Assembly (NCBI GenBank): GCA_934120635.1
Contig: CAKOUR010000002.1
Location: 1-64,000 of the forward strand
Reading direction: 5' to 3'
Origin: an uncultured Bacilli bacterium
GTDB lineage: Bacteria > Bacillota_I > Bacilli_A > RF39 > UBA660
Length of the DNA stretch: 64,000 bases
Shown: positions 37,553 through 47,325 of the stretch, piece after piece
Layout of the letters: each line of letters starts with the position of its first letter
Position numbering within the stretch: the first letter of the stretch is position 1
Translations under genes and position numbers: made by a program
The notes under the pieces: generated by a model
The model's input: the letters and a program-made list of their open reading frames with translations, nothing else
Database searches by the model: none
Told to the model about the DNA's origin: nothing

Positions 37553-38372
37553 AGAATTCCTTTGGAACACTTGAAGTGAATGTTAAAGTTTTATTCGAGA
37601 TTGGATCTAGAAACGAGATTTTATCATGATGAAGGGCTAATCTTTTTAGAGGGTTAATCTTGCTTCCATATTTTTTATCTCCTAAAATGGGGTAACCTAG
37701 TTCTTTTAAGTGAACACGAATTTGATTTTTTCTTCCTGTTTTTATTTCTACATTAAGCATTGTATATTGATGATTATTTTTGATGGGAAAATAATCTGTG
37801 ATTGCTCTTTTTCCTCCTACTTTAGTAGAATGTGTAAAAGTCATTTTATCTTCATATAAATAATTATCAATATGTCCTTTTTTTGTTATCACACCTGGTA
37901 CAATTGCAATATAATTTCTTTTTTTAACAATTGTATTCCAATCTTTTTGGAGTTGTTCTTTTAATTTTTCTTCTTTAACAAAGATAACTAGACCTGAGGT
38001 TTCTTTATCAATCCGATTGACAATAAATGCATATTCATGTTTATGGTTTAAGTATGCTCTTACTCTTTTATAAAGGGTATCTTCTTCTTTTTTTGTTTGA
38101 TTAGAAGTACTTATTGTTAATAAGCCTGCTTCTTTATCTACAACTAAATAATGGTCATCTTCATAAACAATATGGATATTATAGTTTTTTTCTTCTTTCT
38201 TTTCTATTTTTACGATATCATTTTCTTTTAATAAATAAGGTAATTTATTGATTTCTTTTCCATTTACTTTAACAAAGCCTAACCTTACATAAGTTTTTGC
38301 TTTATTTTTAGCATATCCTAAGCTTGATAAGTATTTTATTAAATCTATATTTTCTTCTTTCTTTTTTTCCAT
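37536..38372 (-). CDS. RluA-family pseudouridine synthase
   Basis: A 278-residue enzyme that converts uridine to pseudouridine in rRNA or tRNA. The N-terminal S4 domain (YLSSLGYAKNKAKTYVRLG) binds RNA. The catalytic motif NRIDKETSGLV near 140 carries the active Asp. GRKNQIRVHLKELGYPILGD near 230 is the second family motif. The exact sites are unknown; RluD-like is likely. The ATG at 38372 follows GGAAGTG. Confidence 0.88.
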   Translation of the reverse strand: MEKKKEENIDLIKYLSSLGYAKNKAKTYVRLGFVKVNGKEINKLPYLLKENDIVKIEKKEEKNYNIHIVYEDDHYLVVDKEAGLLTISTSNQTKKEEDTLYKRVRAYLNHKHEYAFIVNRIDKETSGLVIFVKEEKLKEQLQKDWNTIVKKRNYIAIVPGVITKKGHIDNYLYEDKMTFTHSTKVGGKRAITDYFPIKNNHQYTMLNVEIKTGRKNQIRVHLKELGYPILGDKKYGSKINPLKRLALHHDKISFLDPISNKTLTFTSSVPKEFYDLFH

Positions 38373-38417
38373 TTCTAACACTTCCAATTCATATTATAAC
38401 ATAATTTATCCCTATTT

Positions 38418-38441
38418 AAAAAAAATAGCAAGCGCTATTTT
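38418..38441 (-). terminator. Terminator after the 1,512-aa gene
   Basis: Minus strand AAAATAGC/GCTATTTT stem with a 4-nt loop and T run, overlapping the last codons of the gene. Confidence 0.6.
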
Positions 38442-41400
38442 CTTAAAAGGATATAAATAATGGTTATGATAGAAACAAATAAACTTAAACTAATTAGGAT
38501 AAAGAATGAAACTAGTCCTCTACTATGTGTAGTTGTTACTTCTTTTTCTTGTTGTTGTTCTAATGCATTTAAAACTTCTTCTAATTCTGGGAAAAGGTCT
38601 TTTTCTCCTGATAAATATCGAATATATTTTCTTAATACTTCTTGCATTTTTTGATATCCTATACTATTCATGTTATTAAAGATAAAATCATCATAAGGAT
38701 ATGTTTTCTTTTCCTTATACAAGTGATTTTTTCCATAATCATGAATATGGTAAATCAGTTTGAATTCTTCATATGTTTTGCCTTCAGATGCTTTTAAAAA
38801 ACTATTAGCAGCAGTTTCTAAAGTACCTCCATTTTGTGTAATCCAGTTTTCTATTCCTACTCCACCTAATCCACCTTGATTTGGATCTTTTCTCTTTGGC
38901 TTGTAGCAGCCAGCTTGTTTTAAAAGTAGTTTTGCTAGTATGATATTTGCTGTTACTTCCTCTCCTACTGCTGGGTTACTTTTATAAATAGTATCCATTC
39001 TATCTTGTAAAGCCATTTCTGTGGAGTATTCTACTTTATCATTTTTTTGAATAAAAGTAATATCTAATTTTATTGTTCCTAGTCCTGGAATAGTTGCTTC
39101 TACATCTCGAAAATCACCAGATGGTACTGAAGCGATATTTAATGCTTCACATATTTTTGTACGGAACTGATGCATTTTTTTGTCATCATTAATAATATTA
39201 GAATCTAACCTAAAAATATAATCAAAGTCAAAGTCATATGGAACATTTGTTCCTCTAACTGATGATCCAGTCTCTAACACTTCTACACTTCCAGGTGTTA
39301 AATCAATTCCTATTTTGTTTTTAGTTTGTAAGGTTTTAGTTGAATTTTCATTCATAGGAATGGATTGAATAATATCAGATAGTGCTTGATATACTTTTTG
39401 TGATTGAATTTTTGTTTCTTGTTTGTTACTAGCTAACAATCCTTTTATTCTTTCTGTGTAATCACTATATTGGTGTTGTTCTAAATGATACTCTTTACTT
39501 CCATAATGTGACAATCCTTCCATTTTTTGTTTTAATTCTTGATACTCTTCATCAGTAAAAATAATTTTTCCAGAAAAATCTACAATAGGAATATAAAATC
39601 CATTTTTTACTACTTCATTTTTTAAGATTGCTAAATCATTTTGATGCTTACCATAATACTCTTTCTTTTCAAATTCTGATTCAGGTAAAATATAATTTAC
39701 TTTTCCATCTTCAGAATATGGATCGCTTGAATCAATTGTTAAATCTTCTTTAAATAAAATATAATCTATGTCTGATGAAGCAATTCCTGTCCGTGCTCCC
39801 CAATGTGTTTCATAACCACCTTTCTGTGTACTTGTTCCAAATACTTCTACTTTAGATGGATCGTATTCATTACCTGTTAAATTTCCCTCTTTATCACGAG
39901 TAATATTTAAATTGGGATTACCTTTTTTTAAAATGACATAAACATTACCAAAACCAAAGCCTGTTGGAGTTCCTTTGATATTATGATAAATATCTGTATT
40001 TTCTTCGGTAATTAAAGTTAAATCAACATCTAATGGTGTCGTATCAGAATCACTTTCTCCCAAAAATGTTCCTAAAAATTCTTTACATACATTACCATTA
40101 TTTAAAGAACTTTCCACACAATCAATATTACCTATACCTCTAACAAAATCTCCTGGTTCTAAAACTAACTTTTTTCCGTTTTTTAACTCTTCTGATCTTT
40201 TTTTTGAAACTTCTTCTTTTTCTCGGACAGAATTTATCACAATGTTCTTAAGTTGTTCAAAATTTTCAATTCCTGCTTGATAAGCAAAACTTCTAACAAT
40301 TCTATCGGGTAAATCATACCTGCTAGTCGGACTAAATTTTCTAGAAAAGTAAGCAATCTTTTCCACAGTAGATAAATTTTCAAAAATTTCTTCTGATCCT
40401 TTTTCAGTATTTTCGTATAAAGCTGCTAAATGATTAGAAAAAACATCTAATATTTGTTTTGATTTATCATCTAAGTCATTAAACTTTATTATTCCTTTTG
40501 ATATTCCTAAAAATAAAGTATTTCCATATTCAATATTATTTAGATACTCTATTAAAGAACGATTATTTGAGTGACTAGCAATTCTTAGTAAATCATTGAA
40601 TACAATTTGAAAGCGAATATCTTTATCTGTAGCATTTTTTGATACTACTTTCATTTTTCTTGTTTGAGTAGGATAAAGAAGTTCAGGAGATATCCTACTG
40701 CCTTCAGTAAAATCAAATGTTTCTTTGTTTCCTTCTCTTTTTTGAAATTCTGGATATAAACTTTGAAAACATAAAAATTCTTTTCCAAACATAGGAATAT
40801 TGTTTTTTAAAAATATTTTTTCTATTTTATTAAATGATTCTATAGGATTTTGTGTCGAAAGTACTAACGGGGTTAATTGTTCTTTTAAATTAGATAATTC
40901 TAAGGAATTAGATTTACTAAATCGATTCAGAATATTTACAATATGACTTATTGTACTTTCATCTAAGTTCTCATGATGATTCTCAATATAATTTACAAAA
41001 GCATTTTTTGAATAGTCATTTTTTTCTTCTAACATTTTCTGATATTCTTCAATAATTTTTAATTTTTTATTATATCCTTTATTCTCTTCGTTACTAAACC
41101 ACGGTAAATAATCTAATCCAAGTTTTAAATTTTCTTCAGAAAATTTAAAAAGTAGTTCTAATCTTACAGCATTACTATTAATTACTTTAATTGCTTCTAA
41201 TTTTTGTTCTTCTGTTTCTAGAGAATTAGCAACTTCCAATAGATATACATCTTTCGATAAAAATCTTAGTAACTTTATTTTTTCATCAACATTTTTTAAA
41301 GTAATAATAATATCTTTTAGATTTTGCTCTCCCATTTGTTGAATATCTTTAAAACTGGTTTCTAAATTGTTATTTCTGCTATTTATTATAGCAACTTCAT

Positions 41401-42973
41401 TATTTAAGGCTTTAATTTTATATTTTTCTTCCATTTTTGATATAATATTATATCGATAGTAAGAATTTTTAATGTTCATTAAATGTTTGATTTTTTCATC
41501 GGGAGAAGTTAGATTTTCTATTACAAGAGCTCTGGACTGTTCATCACTTAATAACGATAAATTTTCAAGTTTTAAACTATCAGTTGATAAATTACTTATA
41601 ACTTCTGCTTTTGATCGATTACTACTTAATAATGATAAATTTTCAAGTTTTAAACTATCAGTTGATAAATTACTTATGACTTCTGCTTTTGATTTCTCAT
41701 TACTCAATAAGGACAAGCTTTCTAATTTTAAATCATCAGTTGATAAATCAATTATGATTTGAGTTTTTAAAAATTCATCTTTTAAAAATTTTAATCCTTG
41801 TAATTTTTGATCATCTGTAGAAAATGATTTTATTATTGCACATCTTCCCCATTCATCCTGTAATATATCCAAATTTTTTACCTGGTTTTCTGTAGATAGT
41901 TGATGATATATTAATCTTATTGTTTTCTCATCAGATAATTTTTTCATTAATTTTATTTTGGCATTATCATTTAAATCCCATGAATAAATAGCGATGTTTT
42001 CTTTTTTTCTAAGACTAGCTATAACTTGAACTTTTGCTTTATCATCTTTTAGTAAAGATAATCCTTTTTCTTTGTACTTATCATTACCTAGTTGGCTTAT
42101 TACGTTAGCCTTCACCATTTCATCTGTTAATAAATGCAAGTTCTCTAATTTCTGGTTATCATTTGACAAACTACTTATCACTTTAGCTTTTGCCATTTCA
42201 TCTGTTAATAAATGCAAGTTCTCTAATTTCTGGTTATCGTTTGATAAACTATTTATCACTTCAGTTTTTGACAAATCATCTAATAAATTTAACCCCTTAA
42301 TTTTCAAAGCATCAGTTGATAAATTTTGAAGGATTGTAATAGTGAGTTGATTAGAAAAAGTATCATTATTATAGAAGAGTAAATCTTCTTGAAATAGATT
42401 ATTTGTTAATTCACTCATTTTTTTATCAAATTTAAATGGAAAATTTATGGATTGTAAAACTGATTCATCTATTTCACTTATAAGAGGATAATTTGAACAT
42501 TCGATTACGGCTAAAAGTGCTATTTTAGATTCATCATTTGATAATCTTTCAATAATTATGTCCCAATCTTCCTGTTTTATTTCTTTTAGATGATTTAATT
42601 TTTCTCTATCATCGGATAGTGAACTTAATATAACTGCCTTTGCTTCAGAATCATAAATTTTTGAATAAAAAGCCAATTTCATTTCATCACTTGGTAAACA
42701 AGAAATTATTGCAGTTTGTTGTTCTAGAGATAGTTTATCTATATTTTTTCTTTTTTTCAAAGCCTGATCAGAAGTATATATTTTAAAAAATATATCATAA
42801 AATAAGTATTTGAAATAATCATTCTCCTCATCCGGAAAAAGATTATCGAAATCTGAATTTTCCATATCATTAAAAAGGTAGTCTTTTTCTTCCTCTGTTA
42901 AATTATTTCTAGCATAAGAAGGATCTTTTCTATTTACAGATTCTCTTAATACTTCTTTTATATGTTCTACCAT
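38435..42973 (-). CDS. 1,512-aa repeat protein with C-terminal nucleotidyltransferase-like domain and membrane tail
   Basis: Not recognised as a whole. After about 85 residues comes an array to about residue 545 of some 15 tandem repeats near 26 residues each (core SLSNDNQKLENLHLLTDE). The middle (about 770-1170) is a separate domain of unknown fold, with DTTPLDVDLTLI and HWGARTGIASSDIDYI. Near 1,236-1,252 the signature GSSVRGTNVP then DFDFDY appears, with KLDITFI at about 1,301: the pattern of class I nucleotidyltransferases such as archaeal CCA enzymes and CD-NTases. A helical part with GGLGGVGIENWI follows. The last 25 residues form a membrane helix. ATG at 42973 follows AAGTAGGTG. Confidence 0.6.
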   Translation of the reverse strand: MVEHIKEVLRESVNRKDPSYARNNLTEEEKDYLFNDMENSDFDNLFPDEENDYFKYLFYDIFFKIYTSDQALKKRKNIDKLSLEQQTAIISCLPSDEMKLAFYSKIYDSEAKAVILSSLSDDREKLNHLKEIKQEDWDIIIERLSNDESKIALLAVIECSNYPLISEIDESVLQSINFPFKFDKKMSELTNNLFQEDLLFYNNDTFSNQLTITILQNLSTDALKIKGLNLLDDLSKTEVINSLSNDNQKLENLHLLTDEMAKAKVISSLSNDNQKLENLHLLTDEMVKANVISQLGNDKYKEKGLSLLKDDKAKVQVIASLRKKENIAIYSWDLNDNAKIKLMKKLSDEKTIRLIYHQLSTENQVKNLDILQDEWGRCAIIKSFSTDDQKLQGLKFLKDEFLKTQIIIDLSTDDLKLESLSLLSNEKSKAEVISNLSTDSLKLENLSLLSSNRSKAEVISNLSTDSLKLENLSLLSDEQSRALVIENLTSPDEKIKHLMNIKNSYYRYNIISKMEEKYKIKALNNEVAIINSRNNNLETSFKDIQQMGEQNLKDIIITLKNVDEKIKLLRFLSKDVYLLEVANSLETEEQKLEAIKVINSNAVRLELLFKFSEENLKLGLDYLPWFSNEENKGYNKKLKIIEEYQKMLEEKNDYSKNAFVNYIENHHENLDESTISHIVNILNRFSKSNSLELSNLKEQLTPLVLSTQNPIESFNKIEKIFLKNNIPMFGKEFLCFQSLYPEFQKREGNKETFDFTEGSRISPELLYPTQTRKMKVVSKNATDKDIRFQIVFNDLLRIASHSNNRSLIEYLNNIEYGNTLFLGISKGIIKFNDLDDKSKQILDVFSNHLAALYENTEKGSEEIFENLSTVEKIAYFSRKFSPTSRYDLPDRIVRSFAYQAGIENFEQLKNIVINSVREKEEVSKKRSEELKNGKKLVLEPGDFVRGIGNIDCVESSLNNGNVCKEFLGTFLGESDSDTTPLDVDLTLITEENTDIYHNIKGTPTGFGFGNVYVILKKGNPNLNITRDKEGNLTGNEYDPSKVEVFGTSTQKGGYETHWGARTGIASSDIDYILFKEDLTIDSSDPYSEDGKVNYILPESEFEKKEYYGKHQNDLAILKNEVVKNGFYIPIVDFSGKIIFTDEEYQELKQKMEGLSHYGSKEYHLEQHQYSDYTERIKGLLASNKQETKIQSQKVYQALSDIIQSIPMNENSTKTLQTKNKIGIDLTPGSVEVLETGSSVRGTNVPYDFDFDYIFRLDSNIINDDKKMHQFRTKICEALNIASVPSGDFRDVEATIPGLGTIKLDITFIQKNDKVEYSTEMALQDRMDTIYKSNPAVGEEVTANIILAKLLLKQAGCYKPKRKDPNQGGLGGVGIENWITQNGGTLETAANSFLKASEGKTYEEFKLIYHIHDYGKNHLYKEKKTYPYDDFIFNNMNSIGYQKMQEVLRKYIRYLSGEKDLFPELEEVLNALEQQQEKEVTTTHSRGLVSFFILISLSLFVSIITIIYILLRK
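41500..42300 (-). repeat. 78-bp tandem repeats inside the 1,512-aa gene
   Basis: Adjacent near-identical 78-bp units coding 26 residues. One pair starts at 41556 and 41634, another at 42120 and 42198. The other repeats of the array are diverged at DNA level, so these pairs are recent duplications. Confidence 0.8.
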
Positions 42974-43161
42974 ATATAACACCTACTTTTATTATTTAAT
43001 TAAATTATAGCAAATAATGTTAAAATTTTAAACTACTAACTTAATTTTTTCAATAGGAAATCATCTTTATCAGTATTATTAAGAACAAAGAAAATAAGAA
43101 AAATTATCAATTTAATGTAAAATTTCTGTCTAATCTACTTTCTTCTTTTCTAGTTATTTTA

Positions 43162-43167
43162 TATAAT
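43162..43167 (+). promoter_or_regulatory. glmS: -10 box of glmS transcript
   Basis: TATAAT about 30 bp upstream of the ribozyme. No good -35 box is visible. Confidence 0.35.
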
Positions 43168-43194
43168 ATAATTAAGATTAACCTAGAAGGAAGG

Positions 43195-43333
43195 AAAAGT
43201 GGTAATCTAGCGCCAGACCTATATTAGGTGACGAGGATTGTAGTTTATCGAAATTTCGGCGGATGCTACAAGAGGAAGATATATACAAAAAGCAAAATCA
43301 AAATTGTAACAAAAGTATATCTTTAAGAAAGGA
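43195..43333 (+). ncRNA. glmS: glmS ribozyme/riboswitch
   Basis: Upstream of glmS lies AGCGCCAGACC, then GACGAGGAT and GTTTATCG with TTCGGCGGATGC, the conserved core of the glmS self-cleaving ribozyme. A GTAG/CTAC stem closes the core. Cleavage would fall between A43209 and G43210, triggered by glucosamine-6-phosphate. Cleaved mRNA is degraded, so the product of GlmS lowers its own synthesis. The region 42983-43194 holds no gene. Confidence 0.92.
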
Positions 43334-43345
43334 ATTAAAATTTTT

Positions 43346-45118
43346 ATGTGTGGTATTGTTGGATATATTGGTAAAAGACAAGTGTTACCAATTCTTATTA
43401 AGGGGCTTAAAAGGTTGGAATACCGTGGCTATGATTCTGCTGGTGTAGCTTTTTTTCATCAGGAAGAAATTAAACTTCAAAAAAGTGTAGGAAGAATTCA
43501 GGAATTAGAAAAAAAGTTAGATTATTCTCTTTCTAGTCATATTGGTATTGGGCATACGAGATGGGCAACGCATGGGAAAGTTACGATAATGAATTCGCAT
43601 CCTCATCAAGTTGGCAAAATTACTATTGTTCATAATGGAATTATTGAAAATTATTTAACATTAAAAAAAGAATTAGAAAGTAATGGCTACTTATTTCAAA
43701 CAGAAACAGATACAGAGGTCGCTTGTACTTTAATTGATTGGATAAAGGAAACTCATTCTTCTTTAAAAATGGTTGATGTGTTAAATGAAGCGATGAAGAA
43801 GTTGAAAGGTAGTTATGCAATTGTGGTGATGGTTCAAGATGAACAAGACAAATTATATGTTATGAAGAAGGAAAGTCCTTTAGTTATTGGAATAGGAAAA
43901 GAGGAATATTTTGTTGCTTCTGATTTTTCTGCTTATTTAGATGATACAAAGGATTATATTATTTTAGAGGATAATGAAATTGGTGTTATTTCTATGGATA
44001 ATGTTTCTATTTATCAAAATGGCATTTTAAAAGATTATGTCGTTAAAACATTAAATGAAGAAGTTGAAATTGCAACTAAGGGCGAACAAGAGCATTATAT
44101 GATGAAAGAAATTAAAGAGCAAAGTCAACTGATTCAAAAATGGAATACCCTTTATTTTGATCAAAAAGAAAAATTACCTGATATTACTTCTTATCAGCGT
44201 ATTCATATTGTTGCTTGTGGAACAGCTTATCATGCTGGGCTTATTGGAAAGTATTTGTTAGAAAAAAATACTGATTTTGAAGTGAATGTTTATGTTGCTT
44301 CGGAGTATCGCTACCAAAAGAACTTTTTGGATAAAAACACATTAGTTATTGCCATTTCTCAATCTGGGGAAACGGCTGATACATTAGCTTGTGTAAAAAT
44401 GGCAAAAGAAAAAGGAGCAACTACTTTAGGGATTATTAATGTTTATAATAGTTCTATTGCTAGAACTGTTGACTTTGTTATCTATACTCATGCTGGTTGT
44501 GAAGTTGCTGTTGCTTCTACTAAGGCTTATACTTCTCAGGTATATGTTTTAGGATTACTTGCTTTGGAATATCAGAAAAAAATGGAAGAGAAAAATACTT
44601 ATCAAGAATTGCCACAAAAGATTGAAGAATTAATTAAATTTGATTACTCTTCTATTATTAATCATCTTTACCAAAAGAAAGATATTTTCTATTTAGGAAG
44701 AAATATTGACTACGTGAGTATGTTAGAAGGTTCTTTAAAATTAAAAGAAATTACTTATATTCACAGTGAAGCTTTCCCAGCTGGTGAACTTAAACATGGG
44801 CCCATTTCTTTAATTGAAGAAGATACTCCTGTTATTGCTTTAATTACCCACGAGGAAACTGCTGCTAAAACAATTAGTAATATTAAAGAAGTGAAAGCAA
44901 GAGGTGCTTATGTTGTTTTAATTATAGAAGATGGAATCGTAGATTCTATTGATAAAAATTGTTATGATGAGGTTATTTATTTACCTAAAACAGATGAATA
45001 TACTTGCCCTATTTTAAGTATTATTCCTCTCCAATTAATTGCTTATTATACAGCAAAAAAGAAGAATCTAGATATTGATAAACCTAGAAATCTTGCTAAA
45101 TCTGTTACTGTTGAATAG
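43346..45118 (+). CDS. glmS: Glucosamine-fructose-6-phosphate aminotransferase GlmS
   Basis: A 590-residue enzyme that makes glucosamine-6-phosphate from fructose-6-phosphate and glutamine, the first step to UDP-GlcNAc and peptidoglycan. The mature N-terminal Cys2 (MCGIVGYIG) is the glutaminase nucleophile. RWATHG and HNGIIEN follow. Two SIS sugar-isomerase domains fill the C-terminal half (ISQSGETADTL near 335; SEAFPAGELKHGP near 475) and the end KPRNLAKSVTVE is typical. It is controlled by the ribozyme just upstream. AAAGGA precedes the ATG. Confidence 0.97.
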   Translation: MCGIVGYIGKRQVLPILIKGLKRLEYRGYDSAGVAFFHQEEIKLQKSVGRIQELEKKLDYSLSSHIGIGHTRWATHGKVTIMNSHPHQVGKITIVHNGIIENYLTLKKELESNGYLFQTETDTEVACTLIDWIKETHSSLKMVDVLNEAMKKLKGSYAIVVMVQDEQDKLYVMKKESPLVIGIGKEEYFVASDFSAYLDDTKDYIILEDNEIGVISMDNVSIYQNGILKDYVVKTLNEEVEIATKGEQEHYMMKEIKEQSQLIQKWNTLYFDQKEKLPDITSYQRIHIVACGTAYHAGLIGKYLLEKNTDFEVNVYVASEYRYQKNFLDKNTLVIAISQSGETADTLACVKMAKEKGATTLGIINVYNSSIARTVDFVIYTHAGCEVAVASTKAYTSQVYVLGLLALEYQKKMEEKNTYQELPQKIEELIKFDYSSIINHLYQKKDIFYLGRNIDYVSMLEGSLKLKEITYIHSEAFPAGELKHGPISLIEEDTPVIALITHEETAAKTISNIKEVKARGAYVVLIIEDGIVDSIDKNCYDEVIYLPKTDEYTCPILSIIPLQLIAYYTAKKKNLDIDKPRNLAKSVTVE

Positions 45119-45120
45119 AG

Positions 45121-45153
45121 AAAAGACAGAGCCAAAAATCGGTTCCGTCTTTT
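45121..45153. terminator. Bidirectional terminator after glmS
   Basis: Stem AAAAGAC..GCC/GG..GTCTTTT between convergent genes with T runs on both strands. Confidence 0.65.
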
Positions 45154-46078
45154 AATTTAAATTAAAAATATTTCTTAATAATTTATATTCCTCAATACTA
45201 ATTTTATTTAAAATACTAACATTACTCATATCTATATTGGCTAATCTAGTTACTTGTAATTTTAGACAAATATTTTTTAACATTTTATTTTCCTCTAATG
45301 TATAGCCATTTACCATTTTTGCATGAATATCATGTTCTAATATTTGATAATTTTGATAAATATTTTCTTGATTGCTATCATCAAAAATAATACTGCAATC
45401 TTCATCATGAATATAAAGTGGTATACTTCTATCATGCATTAATAGTTCTTCTTTTGTTATTGAAGGAATAATTTCTTTCTTTTTCTTTGAAAAAGATAAA
45501 TGAACTTTTTTCTTTGTTTTTTCTTTTTTTAATCTTTGTTTGAATAAATTAATTTTATCTTTACTTTTTTCCTCCACTTCTTCTTTATTCTCAAAAAAAG
45601 CATATCCAATATAAGTAAGGCAAAGGCAAATTAAATATAATAGAAATATGATCATGCTTAAATCGATGAAATTTACTGCATTATCGACATCCATTACATA
45701 AAGGGCAGGGATTTTATTTCCTAATACGATAGCAATAGTTGAACCTAAGATAATTATCATTGTGATAAATAAAACGTAATTTAGAGCAGAATATACTGGT
45801 TTTATTTTTTTATTGATTGTAAATAAACTGATAGCATTTACAATAACAATAACAATTAAATAAGTTTTTACTGATAAGTATTTTAATTTAAAAATATTTA
45901 TTATTAGTCCATTAATATAAGAGAATGTTAAAATACTGATAAGGAAATATACTATTGTAAAAATTGCCTTGTATTTTTTTTCTAAATTCTTTTTATCCAT
46001 AAATAACATTACTACAATCCAAAATAAGATTTCTAAAATTAAATAACATGGATTTATCTTGAATAATTCTTTTAGCAT
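45152..46078 (-). CDS. Polytopic membrane orphan near sortase (shorter paralogue)
   Basis: Not recognised. A 308-residue protein with about six hydrophobic helices in the first 165 residues, then a basic linker and a cytoplasmic tail. The last 50 residues (YTLEENKMLKNICLKL to EEYKLLRNIFNLN) resemble those of the next gene upstream (YTLNDYRIFNKMLKDI to ETYDLFKRMLKNYSN), so the two are diverged paralogues. It is 12 bp from that gene, with AGGAGG before the ATG. Confidence 0.55.
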   Translation of the reverse strand: MLKELFKINPCYLILEILFWIVVMLFMDKKNLEKKYKAIFTIVYFLISILTFSYINGLIINIFKLKYLSVKTYLIVIVIVNAISLFTINKKIKPVYSALNYVLFITMIIILGSTIAIVLGNKIPALYVMDVDNAVNFIDLSMIIFLLYLICLCLTYIGYAFFENKEEVEEKSKDKINLFKQRLKKEKTKKKVHLSFSKKKKEIIPSITKEELLMHDRSIPLYIHDEDCSIIFDDSNQENIYQNYQILEHDIHAKMVNGYTLEENKMLKNICLKLQVTRLANIDMSNVSILNKISIEEYKLLRNIFNLN

Positions 46079-46090
46079 TTTTATTACCTC

Positions 46091-47314
46091 CTAATTAGAA
46101 TAGTTTTTTAACATTCTTTTAAATAAATCATATGTTTCTGTTGAATATTTAGTAATTAAACGATATTCTAAGTTTTTATCAATTGTAATAGAATTGTTTT
46201 GATTATGTTCTTTAATATCTTTTAACATTTTATTAAATATTCTATAATCATTTAATGTATAAGTATTTTTTTCATTTTCTAATTTCATTTGTTCTGGATC
46301 TTCTTGAATGTATGGTAAGTTATTATTTAAAATTTGATCTAGAACAGTATTTCTATTACTTACTGGTGTAACAATTTGTCTTTCTTGTTTTTTAGGAATA
46401 AATGAACTTAAGTCAAAACTGTTTTCTTGTTCCTCATTTCTATTTTTTACTGGAGTTTCAAATTCATGCGTTTTATATGATGTCATAAATGGTGGAATTG
46501 TATCTTTAATAGATTCTGTTGTTTGTTGATTCATTGAATGATTTGGCATTGTAGGAATAAAGTGATAACTTGGTGTAGTATCTGTATTTAAATTCTCGTT
46601 ATTTTCAATCAAACTAGTATTCATCGCAGGTACTGTTGAAGTATTTTTCTCCCCTACTTCTTCTGGAATAGAAATCGTTGCCTCTAATGTATTTTGGTTT
46701 TCTGTTTGGTCTTCTTTTTGTAATTTTTTCTTTTCTTGTTTTAATAAAATTCTATCTGAGATTACTGTACTTAAGTATACTAATCCTAAACTAAGTAACC
46801 AGAAGACAAATACCATAATACTTAATTCTAATAAAATAATTAAATTTTTATTGGAAAATAATGAAGTTTTCTTAAAAATATCTATTTTATTATTCGCAAT
46901 GAATTCTAAAACTAAGGCAAATAGAAAATTGATAATAATAAAGAATACCCCATGAATTGTTTTATAAGTACTTTTATGTTTAATATTAATTAAGCTTCCT
47001 AAAATAGAAATATTCATAAAGAAATAAACAAATAAATAAGCATAAGTTGAAGGGAAATAGATATTGGTAAATAAATCATCCATAATGCTATCGAAAACAT
47101 TTCCTAATACTGTTCCATTATTGAAAATAATGTAAGAAATAAGAAGAATTGTACTTATTGTTGATAAAATAAAGCAAGTTTTCTTGGAAATTTTTTTCCT
47201 TAAAAATAAAAATGTAGCAAGAATAATGATTCCTAAGAATATTAAATTTATCCAAGAAGTATTTATTATAGAAATTAAACTAAATAATTTTTCAAAAATA
47301 CTTGTGTACTTCAT
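46091..47314 (-). CDS. Polytopic membrane orphan near sortase (longer paralogue)
   Basis: Not recognised. A 407-residue protein: about six membrane helices (to about 190), then a long Asn/Gln/Thr/Pro-rich cytoplasmic linker and a short helical C-terminal domain shared with the downstream neighbour. A GGGGGG-type site precedes the ATG. It lies 11 bp from the sortase-like gene, so the three form one operon. Confidence 0.55.
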   Translation of the reverse strand: MKYTSIFEKLFSLISIINTSWINLIFLGIIILATFLFLRKKISKKTCFILSTISTILLISYIIFNNGTVLGNVFDSIMDDLFTNIYFPSTYAYLFVYFFMNISILGSLINIKHKSTYKTIHGVFFIIINFLFALVLEFIANNKIDIFKKTSLFSNKNLIILLELSIMVFVFWLLSLGLVYLSTVISDRILLKQEKKKLQKEDQTENQNTLEATISIPEEVGEKNTSTVPAMNTSLIENNENLNTDTTPSYHFIPTMPNHSMNQQTTESIKDTIPPFMTSYKTHEFETPVKNRNEEQENSFDLSSFIPKKQERQIVTPVSNRNTVLDQILNNNLPYIQEDPEQMKLENEKNTYTLNDYRIFNKMLKDIKEHNQNNSITIDKNLEYRLITKYSTETYDLFKRMLKNYSN

Positions 47315-47325
47315 TTTTATCCCCC

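Noticed and set aside
41472..42329. Plus-strand open frames across the repeats of the 1,512-aa gene
   Set aside because: They are antisense to a long gene with a good start, and their repetitive make-up just mirrors the coding repeats.
38435..42973. Leucine-rich-repeat label for the 1,512-aa protein
   Set aside because: The 26-residue unit lacks the LxxLxLxxN pattern and looks helical.
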